Assembly: GCA_002841335.1 (NCBI GenBank)
Contig: PHEY01000012.1
Span: 1-51,624, forward strand
Direction of reading: 5' to 3'
DNA from: Actinobacteria bacterium HGW-Actinobacteria-2
GTDB lineage: Bacteria; Actinomycetota; Actinomycetes; Propionibacteriales; Propionibacteriaceae
DNA: 51,624 nt
The notes below the pieces were generated by a model, which had not been told where the DNA came from, searched no databases, and worked only from the letters and a program-made list of their open reading frames with translations. Position numbers and translations under genes: made by a program. Shown here piece by piece: positions 38,136 to 46,597 of this stretch (its first letter is position 1; each line of letters starts with the position of its first letter).

Positions 38136-40688
38136 ATGCGTGTTCTGTTGCGATTGATGCTGGTCCTGACGATGGCGGTGGGCTTGTTGCCCGCCCTGGT
38201 TACTCCAGCGACAGCCGCTCCTCGGTTCTCGGTGACGACGACGTCGCCGATGGAGTCCGAGCAACTCACCGTGAGTGGAAAGGTGTCCACCAAAGTCGTG
38301 CGTCCGGTGTGGGTGCAGCGCAAAGCGGGTAGCCAGTGGATCACCATCGCCAAGGGCAAGACCACCAAGAAGGGCACCTTCAAGGTGACGGTGGCGGTGT
38401 CGAAGAAGACTGTGGTGCGGGTACTCGCGCCGGAGTGGACGATCAAGGGCAAGCACTACTCCTGGATCGTGTTTCACTCCCGCACCCTGAAAGTGGTCGC
38501 GCAGACGGCCGCGCTGAGTGCTCCGTCCTCGGTTGCGGCGGGGGCCGACTTCAGTGCGACCGCGCAGTTCAGCCCGGCCCGTCCGGGACGTCCGGTGCGG
38601 GTGGAGGCCTATCGCACTGGCACCTGGCAGACAGTCGCCTCTGGGGTGGAAGATGCCCACGGCGCGGCGGTGATGACCGTCACCGCCGGTAGCGCTGGCG
38701 CGACCGACTACCGCGCCGTCGCTCCGTCCTGGAAGCGCGCTGCTGCAGTCAGCAGCGCCGCAGTGACCGTGACGGCGTCGGCGTCGGCACTCGCGATCAC
38801 CACGACCAGCATCCCGGACACCACTTGGGGTGTGCCCTACGACTTCAGCTTCACCGCCACCGGTGGCAAGACCCCGTACACCTGGAACATCGAAGCGATG
38901 GGTCCCAAGGCGATCCGTCCCGCGAGTGCCGAGCCCTTCGCTCCGGGACTGACCTTCGATCCGGCGACTGGGCGGCTCGCCGGAACCCCGATGATCGGCA
39001 TGTCGACCACTCTGCAGCTGGGCGTGACGGTCACCGACAGCGCCGGAGCGTCGGTCTCCAAGACACTGGACTGGAGGATCATCGACACCGCCGACCCGGT
39101 CCAGATCACCACGACCAGCTTGGCTGAGGCCACCATGGGTGTGGACTACTCCGCCGACGTGGAAGCTACCGGCGGGCATGGGGCCTTCGAGTGGACCGCG
39201 AGCGGCCTGCCCAGCGGGCTGGCGATCGACTCCAGCAGCGGCGCGGTCACCGGCTCGCCCAGCGAGTACGGCGACTTCGACGTCACCGTCACGGCGTCGG
39301 CAGGACGCACGAGTCGGGACACCGCCAACTTCACCTTGACGGTGAAGCCGCCGCTGACCCCGCTGATCACCACGGCGTCGCTGCCGGCCGGGCTGACCGG
39401 GACGGCGTACTCGGCCACCTTGGAAGCCGTCGGCGGCACCCCCGGCTACACCTGGACGTTGAGTGACACGCTTCCGGCCGGGCTGGCTTTGGACGATTCG
39501 ACCGGAGTGATCTCCGGCACGCCGACGGTGAGCGGATCGTGGACCTACACCGTCACGGCGACCGATAGCGGCACGAAAGCCGGAACGAAGGAACTCGTGC
39601 TGAACGTCGGGCAGAGCGTCACCGCGGTGTCTGCTGGCTTCACTCACAGCTGTGCAGTGACTTCCGCAGGCACCGTGACCTGCTGGGGCAACAACAACTA
39701 CGGCCAGCTGGGCCGGACTCCGCAGAACGCCAACTTCGGGCCGCAGGTCATCGCCGGGCTGAGCAATGTCGCAGAGGTGGGCGCGGGCGCATCGATGAGC
39801 TGCGCACGCACCACTGCGGGTGAGGTCTGGTGTTGGGGTGCCAACAATGTCGGTCAGTTGGGCAATGGCACCACCGATGACTCGGTAACTCCGACGAAGG
39901 TCTTCGGGCTGGCCAACGTGATTCAGTTGGCGGTCGGACGCCACCATGCCTGCGCCCTGACCTCGGCCGGCGCCGTGGGTTGCTGGGGTTACAACGAGTA
40001 CGGCCAGCTTGGTGACGGCAGCTTTGCGGCTTCCACGGTGCCGGTTGGGGTGGCCGGCTTGAGTAGTGGCGTCAGTTACGTGTCGACCAGTAATGACACC
40101 GTGTGTGCGGTGGTGACCGGCGGTGCGGTGAAGTGCTGGGGTGGCGACTACTGGGGCCAGCTGGGCACGGGCGCCAAGGACGACTCCTACCCCTACGGCA
40201 GCGCCACCCCGCAGCAGGTGGTCGGACTGGCCTCGGGGGCAGCGAAGGTCAGCGTGGGCTGGGCTCACTCCTGCGCACTGCAATCGACGGGGGCCTTCAC
40301 CTGTTGGGGTCACCAGAGTTCCGGCGAGTTCGGTGACGCTAGCGCCGGCGATCGCTACCAGGCGAGCGGCGGGTGGACGGGAACTGGCTACACCACGATC
40401 TCCGCCGGTGCCTACACGACCTGTGGAATCACGAGTTCTGGTGGGGTCGACTGCTGGGGCGTCAACTACAACGGCACCCTTGGCCACTCCCCGTCGGACG
40501 TGCCGTCCTCCTCGATCCCCCTGGCGATCAGCGAGCTTTCCAGCGTCACCTCGGTGTCGGTCGGGGACTCCCACGTCTGTGCGGTCTCCTCCGGTGCGGC
40601 CATGTGCTGGGGCACGAACAGCTCCGGTCAGGTGGGCAGCGAGAACCAGTCGGAGTACGTCCCGTTCGCGGTGCCGGGGTTGAGTTGA
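38136..40688 (+). CDS. Large secreted protein: Ig-like domains plus seven RCC1 blades
   Basis: The 850-residue protein has a signal peptide (cleavage near ATAA, residue 28), an N-terminal beta-rich region (about 30-215), three putative-Ig (He_PIG-type) domains beginning near 218, 321 and 408 (ITTTSIPDTTWGVPY, ITTTSLAEATMGVDY, ITTASLPAGLTGTAY), and a C-terminal propeller from about 494 with seven RCC1-type blades. Each blade carries a CW pair: SCAVTSAGTVTCWGNNNYGQLG and relatives, with two Cys per blade suggesting disulfides. No sortase or membrane anchor is seen, so it is probably released. ATG follows AAGGGG. Likely carbohydrate or protein binding; function unknown. Confidence 0.85.
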   Translation: MRVLLRLMLVLTMAVGLLPALVTPATAAPRFSVTTTSPMESEQLTVSGKVSTKVVRPVWVQRKAGSQWITIAKGKTTKKGTFKVTVAVSKKTVVRVLAPEWTIKGKHYSWIVFHSRTLKVVAQTAALSAPSSVAAGADFSATAQFSPARPGRPVRVEAYRTGTWQTVASGVEDAHGAAVMTVTAGSAGATDYRAVAPSWKRAAAVSSAAVTVTASASALAITTTSIPDTTWGVPYDFSFTATGGKTPYTWNIEAMGPKAIRPASAEPFAPGLTFDPATGRLAGTPMIGMSTTLQLGVTVTDSAGASVSKTLDWRIIDTADPVQITTTSLAEATMGVDYSADVEATGGHGAFEWTASGLPSGLAIDSSSGAVTGSPSEYGDFDVTVTASAGRTSRDTANFTLTVKPPLTPLITTASLPAGLTGTAYSATLEAVGGTPGYTWTLSDTLPAGLALDDSTGVISGTPTVSGSWTYTVTATDSGTKAGTKELVLNVGQSVTAVSAGFTHSCAVTSAGTVTCWGNNNYGQLGRTPQNANFGPQVIAGLSNVAEVGAGASMSCARTTAGEVWCWGANNVGQLGNGTTDDSVTPTKVFGLANVIQLAVGRHHACALTSAGAVGCWGYNEYGQLGDGSFAASTVPVGVAGLSSGVSYVSTSNDTVCAVVTGGAVKCWGGDYWGQLGTGAKDDSYPYGSATPQQVVGLASGAAKVSVGWAHSCALQSTGAFTCWGHQSSGEFGDASAGDRYQASGGWTGTGYTTISAGAYTTCGITSSGGVDCWGVNYNGTLGHSPSDVPSSSIPLAISELSSVTSVSVGDSHVCAVSSGAAMCWGTNSSGQVGSENQSEYVPFAVPGLS

Positions 40689-40764
40689 GGTGCCGCGGCG
40701 GGTCGGGAATCAACGGCCATAGTTGAATGTTGTACTACGTGAACCTCATCACTAGGAGTACATC

Positions 40765-41340
40765 GTGACCTATCGCATCGGGCTGATCGTCGGCAGCCTC
40801 TCGTCCCACTCGATCAACCGTCGCCTGTCGAAGGCACTGATCAAACTCGCCCCCGCCGAACTGGAGTTCTTCGAGATCGGGATCGGCGATCTCCCGCTCT
40901 ACAACACCGACCTCGAAGCCGATCTGCCCGCCGCGGTGGTCGCGCTCAAGGAAGCGGTCGAGTCGGCCGACGGCCTGCTGATCGTGTCGCCGGAGTACAA
41001 CCGTTCGATCCCCGGCCCGCTGAAGAACGCTCTGGACTGGGGCTCTCGTCCGTGGGGGAAGAACTCCTTCGCCCGCAAGCCCACCGGCGTACTCGGCGCC
41101 TCGATCGGTGCCATCGGCACTGCGGTCATGCAGTCTTCGATGCGTCCGGTGTTGGCCTTCCTCGATGCCCCGCAGCTGACTGCCCCGGAGGGCTACATCA
41201 CCTTCTCACCCGAGGTCTACGGCGAGGACGGCACCGTGCACAACGATGCCACTGCTGAGTTCTTGAGCCACTACATGGCCGAGTTCGCCGCCTTCGTCAC
41301 CCGGGTGCTCGCCAACGCGCCGGGTCACATCGGCGAGTAA
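40765..41340 (+). CDS. NADPH-dependent FMN reductase family oxidoreductase
   Basis: The 191-residue flavodoxin-fold protein has the FMN loop GSLSSHSINRRLSKAL and the signature SPEYNRSIPGPLKNALDW, as in chromate/quinone reductases (ChrR/YieF). GTG start at 40765 follows TAGGAG. It stands alone between unrelated genes. It is a single-domain relative of the N-terminal half of the gene at 788, but with a different Cys content. Confidence 0.92.
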   Translation: MTYRIGLIVGSLSSHSINRRLSKALIKLAPAELEFFEIGIGDLPLYNTDLEADLPAAVVALKEAVESADGLLIVSPEYNRSIPGPLKNALDWGSRPWGKNSFARKPTGVLGASIGAIGTAVMQSSMRPVLAFLDAPQLTAPEGYITFSPEVYGEDGTVHNDATAEFLSHYMAEFAAFVTRVLANAPGHIGE

Positions 41341-41417
41341 TCAGCCCCGTTCAGGCCCGCGCCGGGTCAGATAGCGACACGGCGCGGGTCTGCTGCGGGC
41401 GGGCATGAAAGCATCCG

Positions 41418-42602
41418 GTGGTGAATACCTCCGCTTTCCGCCTGTCCGCACGCTTCGCCGACGTCAAAAGCTCGCCGGTCCGTGACATTCAGGCAGTCAT
41501 CGGACGCGACGACATCATCACCTTCGCCGGCGGCATTCCCGACGCCGACCTGTTCGAGGCCGACGACTTCGCCGCCGCCTTCGACTACGTGCTCAGCCAC
41601 CAGGCCAAGCGCGCCCTGCAGTACGCCAGCACGCCCGGCGAGCCGGAACTGCGCGAACAGGTGGCGCTGCGACTGGCCCGTCAGCTGCCGACCCATGCCG
41701 ACCAGATCCAGGTGACGTCCGGCTCCCAGGAAGGGCTGTTCCTGGTGGGGATGGCGATGCTCGACGTCGGCGATGTGGTGCTGGTCGAGCAGCCCACCTA
41801 TCTGGCCGCGGTGCAGGCGTTCAGCCTTGCCGGGGCCCGGCTGGTCTCAGTGCCCAGCGACGATCACGGCGTCCTGCCGGACGCGCTGGCCGCCGCGATC
41901 GCCGAGCACAAGCCGAAGTTCGTCTACCTGGTGCCCAACTTCCAGAACCCGACCGGACGCACCATGCCGCTGGCGAGGCGGCAGGCCGTGGCCGAGCTGC
42001 TGGTGCGCACCGGCACGCCGCTGCTGGAGGACGACCCCTACGGCGAACTGCGCTACGAGGGCGAGCCGGTGCCGCCGCTGGCGTCCCTGCCCGGCATGGC
42101 CGGCCAGACCGTCCTGCAGAACTCGGCGTCGAAGACCATGGCGCCCGGCGTGCGGATCGGCTGGCTGCGGGCCGAAGGCGACATCCTGCGCGCCTTGGAG
42201 ATCGGCAAGCAGGCAGTGGGCCTGCAGACAGCGGTCACCGACCAGCTGGCCGTGGCCCGCTACTTGGCGACCTGCGACCTGGACGCCCACATCGCCAAGG
42301 TCGCCGACGCCTATCGCGAGCGGCGCGATGCCATGGTCGATGGGCTGCGGGCCGTCCTGCCGGCGCAAGCGAGCGTGAACCGTCCCGAGGGTGGCATGTT
42401 CTTGTGGGCCGAACTCGGCCCCGGTGTCGACACCGCGGCTACGCTGCCGCGGGCGCTGGAATGCGGCGTGGCCTACGTCCCGGGCTGGCCGTTCTACGCC
42501 TGTGACCCTGACCACTCCACGATGCGTTTGTCGTACGTCACCAATACCCCAGCGGTGATCGCCGACGGCATCGGACGCCTGGCCCGCACCTTCGGTTGGT
42601 GA
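41418..42602 (+). CDS. PLP-dependent aminotransferase, class I/II (2-aminoadipate/LysN-like)
   Basis: The 394-residue fold-type I aminotransferase resembles the LysN/aromatic aminotransferase group: FAGGIPDADLFEADDF, YASTPGEPELREQVA, VTSGSQEGL, VPNFQNPTG and PLP Lys in NSASKTMAPGVRIGW. GTG start at 41418; GTG at 41421 is equally possible. Substrate specificity is not readable. No HTH domain is fused, unlike MocR regulators. Confidence 0.9.
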   Translation: MVNTSAFRLSARFADVKSSPVRDIQAVIGRDDIITFAGGIPDADLFEADDFAAAFDYVLSHQAKRALQYASTPGEPELREQVALRLARQLPTHADQIQVTSGSQEGLFLVGMAMLDVGDVVLVEQPTYLAAVQAFSLAGARLVSVPSDDHGVLPDALAAAIAEHKPKFVYLVPNFQNPTGRTMPLARRQAVAELLVRTGTPLLEDDPYGELRYEGEPVPPLASLPGMAGQTVLQNSASKTMAPGVRIGWLRAEGDILRALEIGKQAVGLQTAVTDQLAVARYLATCDLDAHIAKVADAYRERRDAMVDGLRAVLPAQASVNRPEGGMFLWAELGPGVDTAATLPRALECGVAYVPGWPFYACDPDHSTMRLSYVTNTPAVIADGIGRLARTFGW

Positions 42603-42708
42603 GCTCAGGAGGCGACCGCACCCTGGGTCAGTTTGTCGCTGAGCGAGAGGCAGCGGGACGCCGCCGTCCATCTCAGCCTGTGAGTCGGCGCTCTCAAAAG
42701 CTGACGGG

Positions 42709-43995
42709 TCACGGCTCGGAATGGCGGCGGCGAATCCGCCGCACGACCAGCCAGATCACGAACGCCACGAACGGCACGCTGATCCCCATGGCGATCGTGG
42801 GCTCCACCGGCCAACCGGCGTCGCTCATCGCCTTGAAGACGTAGCCCAGCAGGCTCACCACGTAGTAGCTGATCGCCGCCACCGACAGACCTTCAACGGT
42901 CTGCTGCATGCGCAACTGCATCGAGGAGCGCTTGTTCATCGAGACGAGCAGCTCGGAGTTCTGTTGCTCGATCTCCACGTCCACCCGGGTACGGAGCAGG
43001 TTCGCGCTGCGCGCCAACTTCTTCGACAGCTCCGCCTGGCGTTGCTCGACCGCGCGGCAGGTACGCATCGCCGGTCCGCTACGACGAGTGAGGAAACTGG
43101 TGATGGTCGAGTAGTTACCGACACCCTCCTCGCCGACCGCGCGCAGTCGCTGGGCCACGATGTCGTCGTAGGCGCGAGTGGCGGCGAAGCGATACGCCGA
43201 AGCGGCCACGTCCGCCTCCAGATCGGCGGCCAACTGGGTGAGCCGGATCAAGAAGGCGGTGTCGTCGGCGGTTCCTTCCGAGCTGGACATGGCTGCGGCG
43301 ATCTCGGCCAACTCCCACTCGATCCGGGCCGTCCGCGGTGCGAGTCGGGTCGCCTCCGGCAGGCCCAGGAGGGCCAACGTCCGATAGGTCTCGATCTCGG
43401 TCACCCGCTGGCAGGTGGCGCCGGCGGCGTTCTCGTCCAGATCCTTGTTGACCACCAACCACCGGACGAAGCCGGCTTCATCGGCGCGGAAGTCCGAAGC
43501 GATCACCGCCGCGCCCTTGCGCACCTTGGCCGCAGCCAAGGCGGTCTTGTCGAACGGGGCCTGGTAGTCGGTGCCGTGCGGAGCCAGACACAGATCGACC
43601 GAGACGATGTGCTCGCCCGGCGCGCCGATGTCGGGCAGGATCCGCGCCAGCTGCGCAGCGGGCGGGTTGAAGGGTTCCGCACCGCCGGCGAGAGTGAAGT
43701 CGTAGGTGACGAACTCGCCGTGCTGCTCGTAGGTCAGCTCCAGCGGGGTTCCGTCCGCACCGGTGAGGTTCACCCGGTGGTGCTTGGTGGTCGGATCCGG
43801 TGCGGGCTGGCCGGCGTCGTGACAGAGCAGGGCCATCCGGGCACGAGCGGACGCGGCCTGCTCGGCATTGGTGAGAAACGCGAACCGCAGGAACCGCGCC
43901 GGGGTGGACGTCGGCCGGAACGGACGAGCGTGCACCTCCGCCAGCAGCGCTTCACGGTGGGGGTGTGGGGTCCAGGTCGATAGGTCGAGGGTCAT
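42709..43995 (-). CDS. DUF3422 family membrane protein
   Basis: The 428-residue protein begins HPHREALLAEVHARPF, the DUF3422 signature, has a long helical middle that may form coiled coil (SKKLARSANLLRTRVDVEIEQQ), and ends in two membrane helices (ISYYVVSLLGYVFKAM and AMGISVPFVAFVIWLVV) with a basic tail. The family is best known from Proteobacteria. A role is not established. It stands alone, followed by nothing recognisable for 106 bp. Confidence 0.85.
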   Translation of the reverse strand: MTLDLSTWTPHPHREALLAEVHARPFRPTSTPARFLRFAFLTNAEQAASARARMALLCHDAGQPAPDPTTKHHRVNLTGADGTPLELTYEQHGEFVTYDFTLAGGAEPFNPPAAQLARILPDIGAPGEHIVSVDLCLAPHGTDYQAPFDKTALAAAKVRKGAAVIASDFRADEAGFVRWLVVNKDLDENAAGATCQRVTEIETYRTLALLGLPEATRLAPRTARIEWELAEIAAAMSSSEGTADDTAFLIRLTQLAADLEADVAASAYRFAATRAYDDIVAQRLRAVGEEGVGNYSTITSFLTRRSGPAMRTCRAVEQRQAELSKKLARSANLLRTRVDVEIEQQNSELLVSMNKRSSMQLRMQQTVEGLSVAAISYYVVSLLGYVFKAMSDAGWPVEPTIAMGISVPFVAFVIWLVVRRIRRRHSEP

Positions 43996-44070
43996 GTTCT
44001 CTCGGATCGCGGGTCGTAGCCAGGAGTTTATCGTCGGCGGATCACGCGCGGGTTACCGGCCGCCGCGCTT

Positions 44071-44200
44071 TGGTTTGGACAGGCTCAACCAGAGTCGCGG
44101 TTTGGTTTCGGCAGGCTCAACCAGCGTCGTAGCTGGGTTCGGCAGGCTCAACCCACACGTAGCTGGTTGAGCAGGCCGCGAAGCGGCCGTGTCGAAACCC
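44071..44200. repeat. Intergenic palindromic repeat cluster, copy 3
   Basis: Three direct copies of a ~32-bp unit carrying GGTTTsGrCAGGCTCAACC (about 44071-44090, 44104-44123, 44135-44153) precede one inverted copy, GCTGGTTGAGCAGG (44162-44175), then GGCCGCGAAGCGGCC and GTGTCGAAACCC. This is a head-to-head array of the same family as at 3243. Confidence 0.85.
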
Positions 44201-44227
44201 ACCGCGGACGGAGAATCTCCCGCTGCC

Positions 44228-44791
44228 TCAGAGTTGGATGTCGTTGGTGGTGGGAGAGCGTGGCCTCTCCACGAAGACCAACACCAACCCGGCGAGCATG
44301 CCGATGGCGGAAATGATCGCTGCGGCGTAGGCGATCAGCATGCTGACCTGGCCGATCGGCCCCTCGGGGTCGGCGTGGAGCGCGAGGGTCAGCAGCGAGC
44401 CGAGCGAGTCCGGCGAGTCGCCGCCGTCGACGATGGTGAACCCGGCGACGACCAGGCCGACCAGCGAGGCGCCAAGGGAGACGGTCGTCCAGCGCTGGAT
44501 CAGTTGTCCCTGTTTGGTGCAGCGTCGGTACACCACAACGCTGATCACCAAGCCGAAGAGCAGCCCGAGCGGGAGCACGGTGAACACCATGATGATGCCG
44601 TACCAGCCACCGGCGCCGAGGAAGAAACGACCGATCGACGCCCACGTCACCGCCAAGCCGAACCACAGCCACAACAGTGTCTGAAAGACCGCGACCGGGC
44701 CACGGACACCGACCCGCGTCGGGGCGGGCGGAGCCGGCGGAGGGGGCGGCGGGTAACCGCCCGGGGGCGGTGGCGTCCAAGAGTCGGTCAT
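44228..44791 (-). CDS. Four-helix membrane protein with Pro-rich N-terminus
   Basis: The 187-residue protein has a cytoplasmic Pro-rich head (WTPPPPGGYPPPPPPAPPAP) and four hydrophobic segments (VFQTLLWLWFGLAVTWASI, IIMVFTVLPLGLLFGLVISVV, ASLVGLVVAGFTIV, MLIAYAAAIISAIGMLAGLVLVF). ATG at 44791 overlaps the alcohol dehydrogenase stop (ATGA), so it is coupled to it. Such Pro-rich small membrane proteins are common in Actinobacteria; function unknown. Confidence 0.8.
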   Translation of the reverse strand: MTDSWTPPPPGGYPPPPPPAPPAPTRVGVRGPVAVFQTLLWLWFGLAVTWASIGRFFLGAGGWYGIIMVFTVLPLGLLFGLVISVVVYRRCTKQGQLIQRWTTVSLGASLVGLVVAGFTIVDGGDSPDSLGSLLTLALHADPEGPIGQVSMLIAYAAAIISAIGMLAGLVLVFVERPRSPTTNDIQL

Positions 44792-45831
44792 GTGGTCCGC
44801 CTTTCGACTGTTGCCACGACCACACCGGCCAGCGGCGCGATCATCGTGTCCATTCTGGCCAACTCTGCCGGTGCCTGGTCCAGATCGACCACCCGGCCCA
44901 GCAGGCCGGAGATGTCGAGCCGACCGTCGGCGACCATCTTCAACATGGCGGGATAGTCCACTGCGGCCATGCCATGACTGCCGACCACTTCGAGTTCCTT
45001 GGCCACCAACTCGCCCCACGGCAGCGACGCGGTGGCGGCCTCGCCCAGCATCAGCCCCACCTGGACGTGCCGTCCGCGACGACGCAGCGAACGCACCGAG
45101 GCGGCAGCTGTGGACGGGTGTCCGAGCGCGTCCACCCCCACCGCCGCGCCACCGCCGGTCAGTTCGATGACTGCGGTGGGATCGGAGTCGGCCAGCACGG
45201 CGTCCGCGCCGAGCGCCAGCGCCCGATCACGCGCGGCCGTGGACAGATCGACGCCCACCACTTTGGCGCCCAGTGCTTTGGCGATCAGCACGGCCGACAG
45301 CCCGACCCCGCCGCAACCGAAGACAACCACCCAGTCGCCAGGCCGCACCGACGCCTGCGCAGTGAGCGCGTGGAAGGCCGTGGCGAAGCGGCAGCCCAGG
45401 GCGGCCGCAGTCACCGCGTCCACCGCATCAGGAAGGCGGACCAGGTTGAAGTCGGCCGCACGGACGGCCACGTACTCCGCATACGAACCGGGGTGGGTGA
45501 AGCCCGGCTGAGTCTGGTTGGGGCACACCTGTCCCTGCCCGGCTGCGCACAGCTCGCAGTGGCCGCACGCGTTCACGAACGGCACGGTGACCCGATCGCC
45601 CACGGCGAAGTCGCGCACCTCGGCACCCACGGCATGGACGACCCCGGCGAACTCGTGGCCGGGAATCATCGGCAGGGGTACCGGATCGTGGCCCCGCCAG
45701 GCATGCCAGTCCGAACGACAGATCCCGGTGGCCTGGACGGCGATCACGGCGCCGTCGGGCGCGCACTCAGGCGCGGGCACCTCACGAAGTTCCAATGGGC
45801 CGCCGACGCGGTCGTACACCACTGCGCGCAT
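44788..45831 (-). CDS. Zinc-dependent alcohol dehydrogenase (MDR family)
   Basis: The 347-residue medium-chain dehydrogenase has catalytic Zn ligands C38 (GICRSDWHAW) and H59-E60 (GHE), structural Zn Cys residues C89, C92, C95, C103 (CGHCELCAAGQGQVC) and the NAD loop FGCGGVGLSAV. ATG at 45831 starts the conserved MRAVVYD. Alcohol or polyol substrate unknown. It is first in a two-gene operon with the membrane protein 44228-44791. Confidence 0.92.
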   Translation of the reverse strand: MRAVVYDRVGGPLELREVPAPECAPDGAVIAVQATGICRSDWHAWRGHDPVPLPMIPGHEFAGVVHAVGAEVRDFAVGDRVTVPFVNACGHCELCAAGQGQVCPNQTQPGFTHPGSYAEYVAVRAADFNLVRLPDAVDAVTAAALGCRFATAFHALTAQASVRPGDWVVVFGCGGVGLSAVLIAKALGAKVVGVDLSTAARDRALALGADAVLADSDPTAVIELTGGGAAVGVDALGHPSTAAASVRSLRRRGRHVQVGLMLGEAATASLPWGELVAKELEVVGSHGMAAVDYPAMLKMVADGRLDISGLLGRVVDLDQAPAELARMDTMIAPLAGVVVATVERRTT

Positions 45832-45866
45832 GCCCTGGTTCTATCACCCGCCGAGCATGATGAGCG

Positions 45867-45936
45867 CACCGGGGACGGTTCCGAGATTCGTCGTTCAGGC
45901 CCTCTCCAGCTACGTTCTTCGGAACCGTCCCCAGTG
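45867..45936. repeat. Long inverted repeat with GGAACCGTCCCC core
   Basis: 17-nt arms CACCGGGGACGGTTCCG (45867-45883) and CGGAACCGTCCCCAGTG (45920-45936) have one mismatch and enclose 36 nt. The core matches the repeat at 12124-12153. It lies between two minus-strand genes and resembles REP/RAYT-type intergenic elements. Confidence 0.65.
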
Positions 45937-45975
45937 TCTCGCCTTGTCGGGGGTGGTTTGGGGTCGGGCCTCGGG

Positions 45976-46575
45976 CTAGAGGCCTGGCACGCCCGCCGCG
46001 CGCAGGCGCAGCTTCAGCAGCCCGAACGGGGATCGATGCGGATAGGTGATCGCGGTCAGTCCAGCCCGGCGAGCGCCCGCCGTGTTCTCGGCCAGGTCGT
46101 CGACGAAGACCGCGTCTCCGGCGGCGATCCCGAGGTGGTCGACGATGTGGGTGAAGTAGGCCGGATCGGGCTTGGCCAGCCCCACTTCGAAGGAGTAGAA
46201 GGCGTGGTCGAAGTAGTCGGCGTAGGGCAGATGCTGCTGCATCCAGGTTCCGCGGTAGCTCTGCTGGTTGGTGGCCAGCACCGTGATCACCCCGGCTGCG
46301 CGCGCCCGCGCTACCAGGTCGAGCATCCGCTGATCCACCTCGATGCGGTACCACAACGCGAGGAGTTGCTCGGCGCTGATCGACAACCCGCGACGATCGA
46401 TCAGCTCGGTGAGCACGTCGATCAGATCCTCGGTGCCCGTCATCGCCCGCTTCTCTTCGCGGAACACCTCTCGCATGAAGTCCCGCCCACCACCGAGCGC
46501 GGCGAAGTCGCCGAAGAAGCCCTTCGGTAGCCGCTGCAGGACGCCGTCAGCGTCCATCAGGAGGGCGCGGATCAC
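45976..46575 (-). CDS. HAD-superfamily hydrolase
   Basis: The 199-residue protein has HAD motif I MDADGV (D8 nucleophile, D10), motif II TVLATNQQ, Lys in GLAKPDPAYF and motif IV VFVDDLAEN. It is a cytoplasmic phosphatase of unknown substrate. The GTG at 46575 is chosen because it starts MIRALLMDADGV; a GTG at 46596, one nt past the ilvD stop, is the alternative. It follows ilvD and may be cotranscribed. Confidence 0.88.
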   Translation of the reverse strand: MIRALLMDADGVLQRLPKGFFGDFAALGGGRDFMREVFREEKRAMTGTEDLIDVLTELIDRRGLSISAEQLLALWYRIEVDQRMLDLVARARAAGVITVLATNQQSYRGTWMQQHLPYADYFDHAFYSFEVGLAKPDPAYFTHIVDHLGIAAGDAVFVDDLAENTAGARRAGLTAITYPHRSPFGLLKLRLRAAGVPGL

Positions 46576-46597
46576 GCCCGAACCAGCCGAGCGCACG

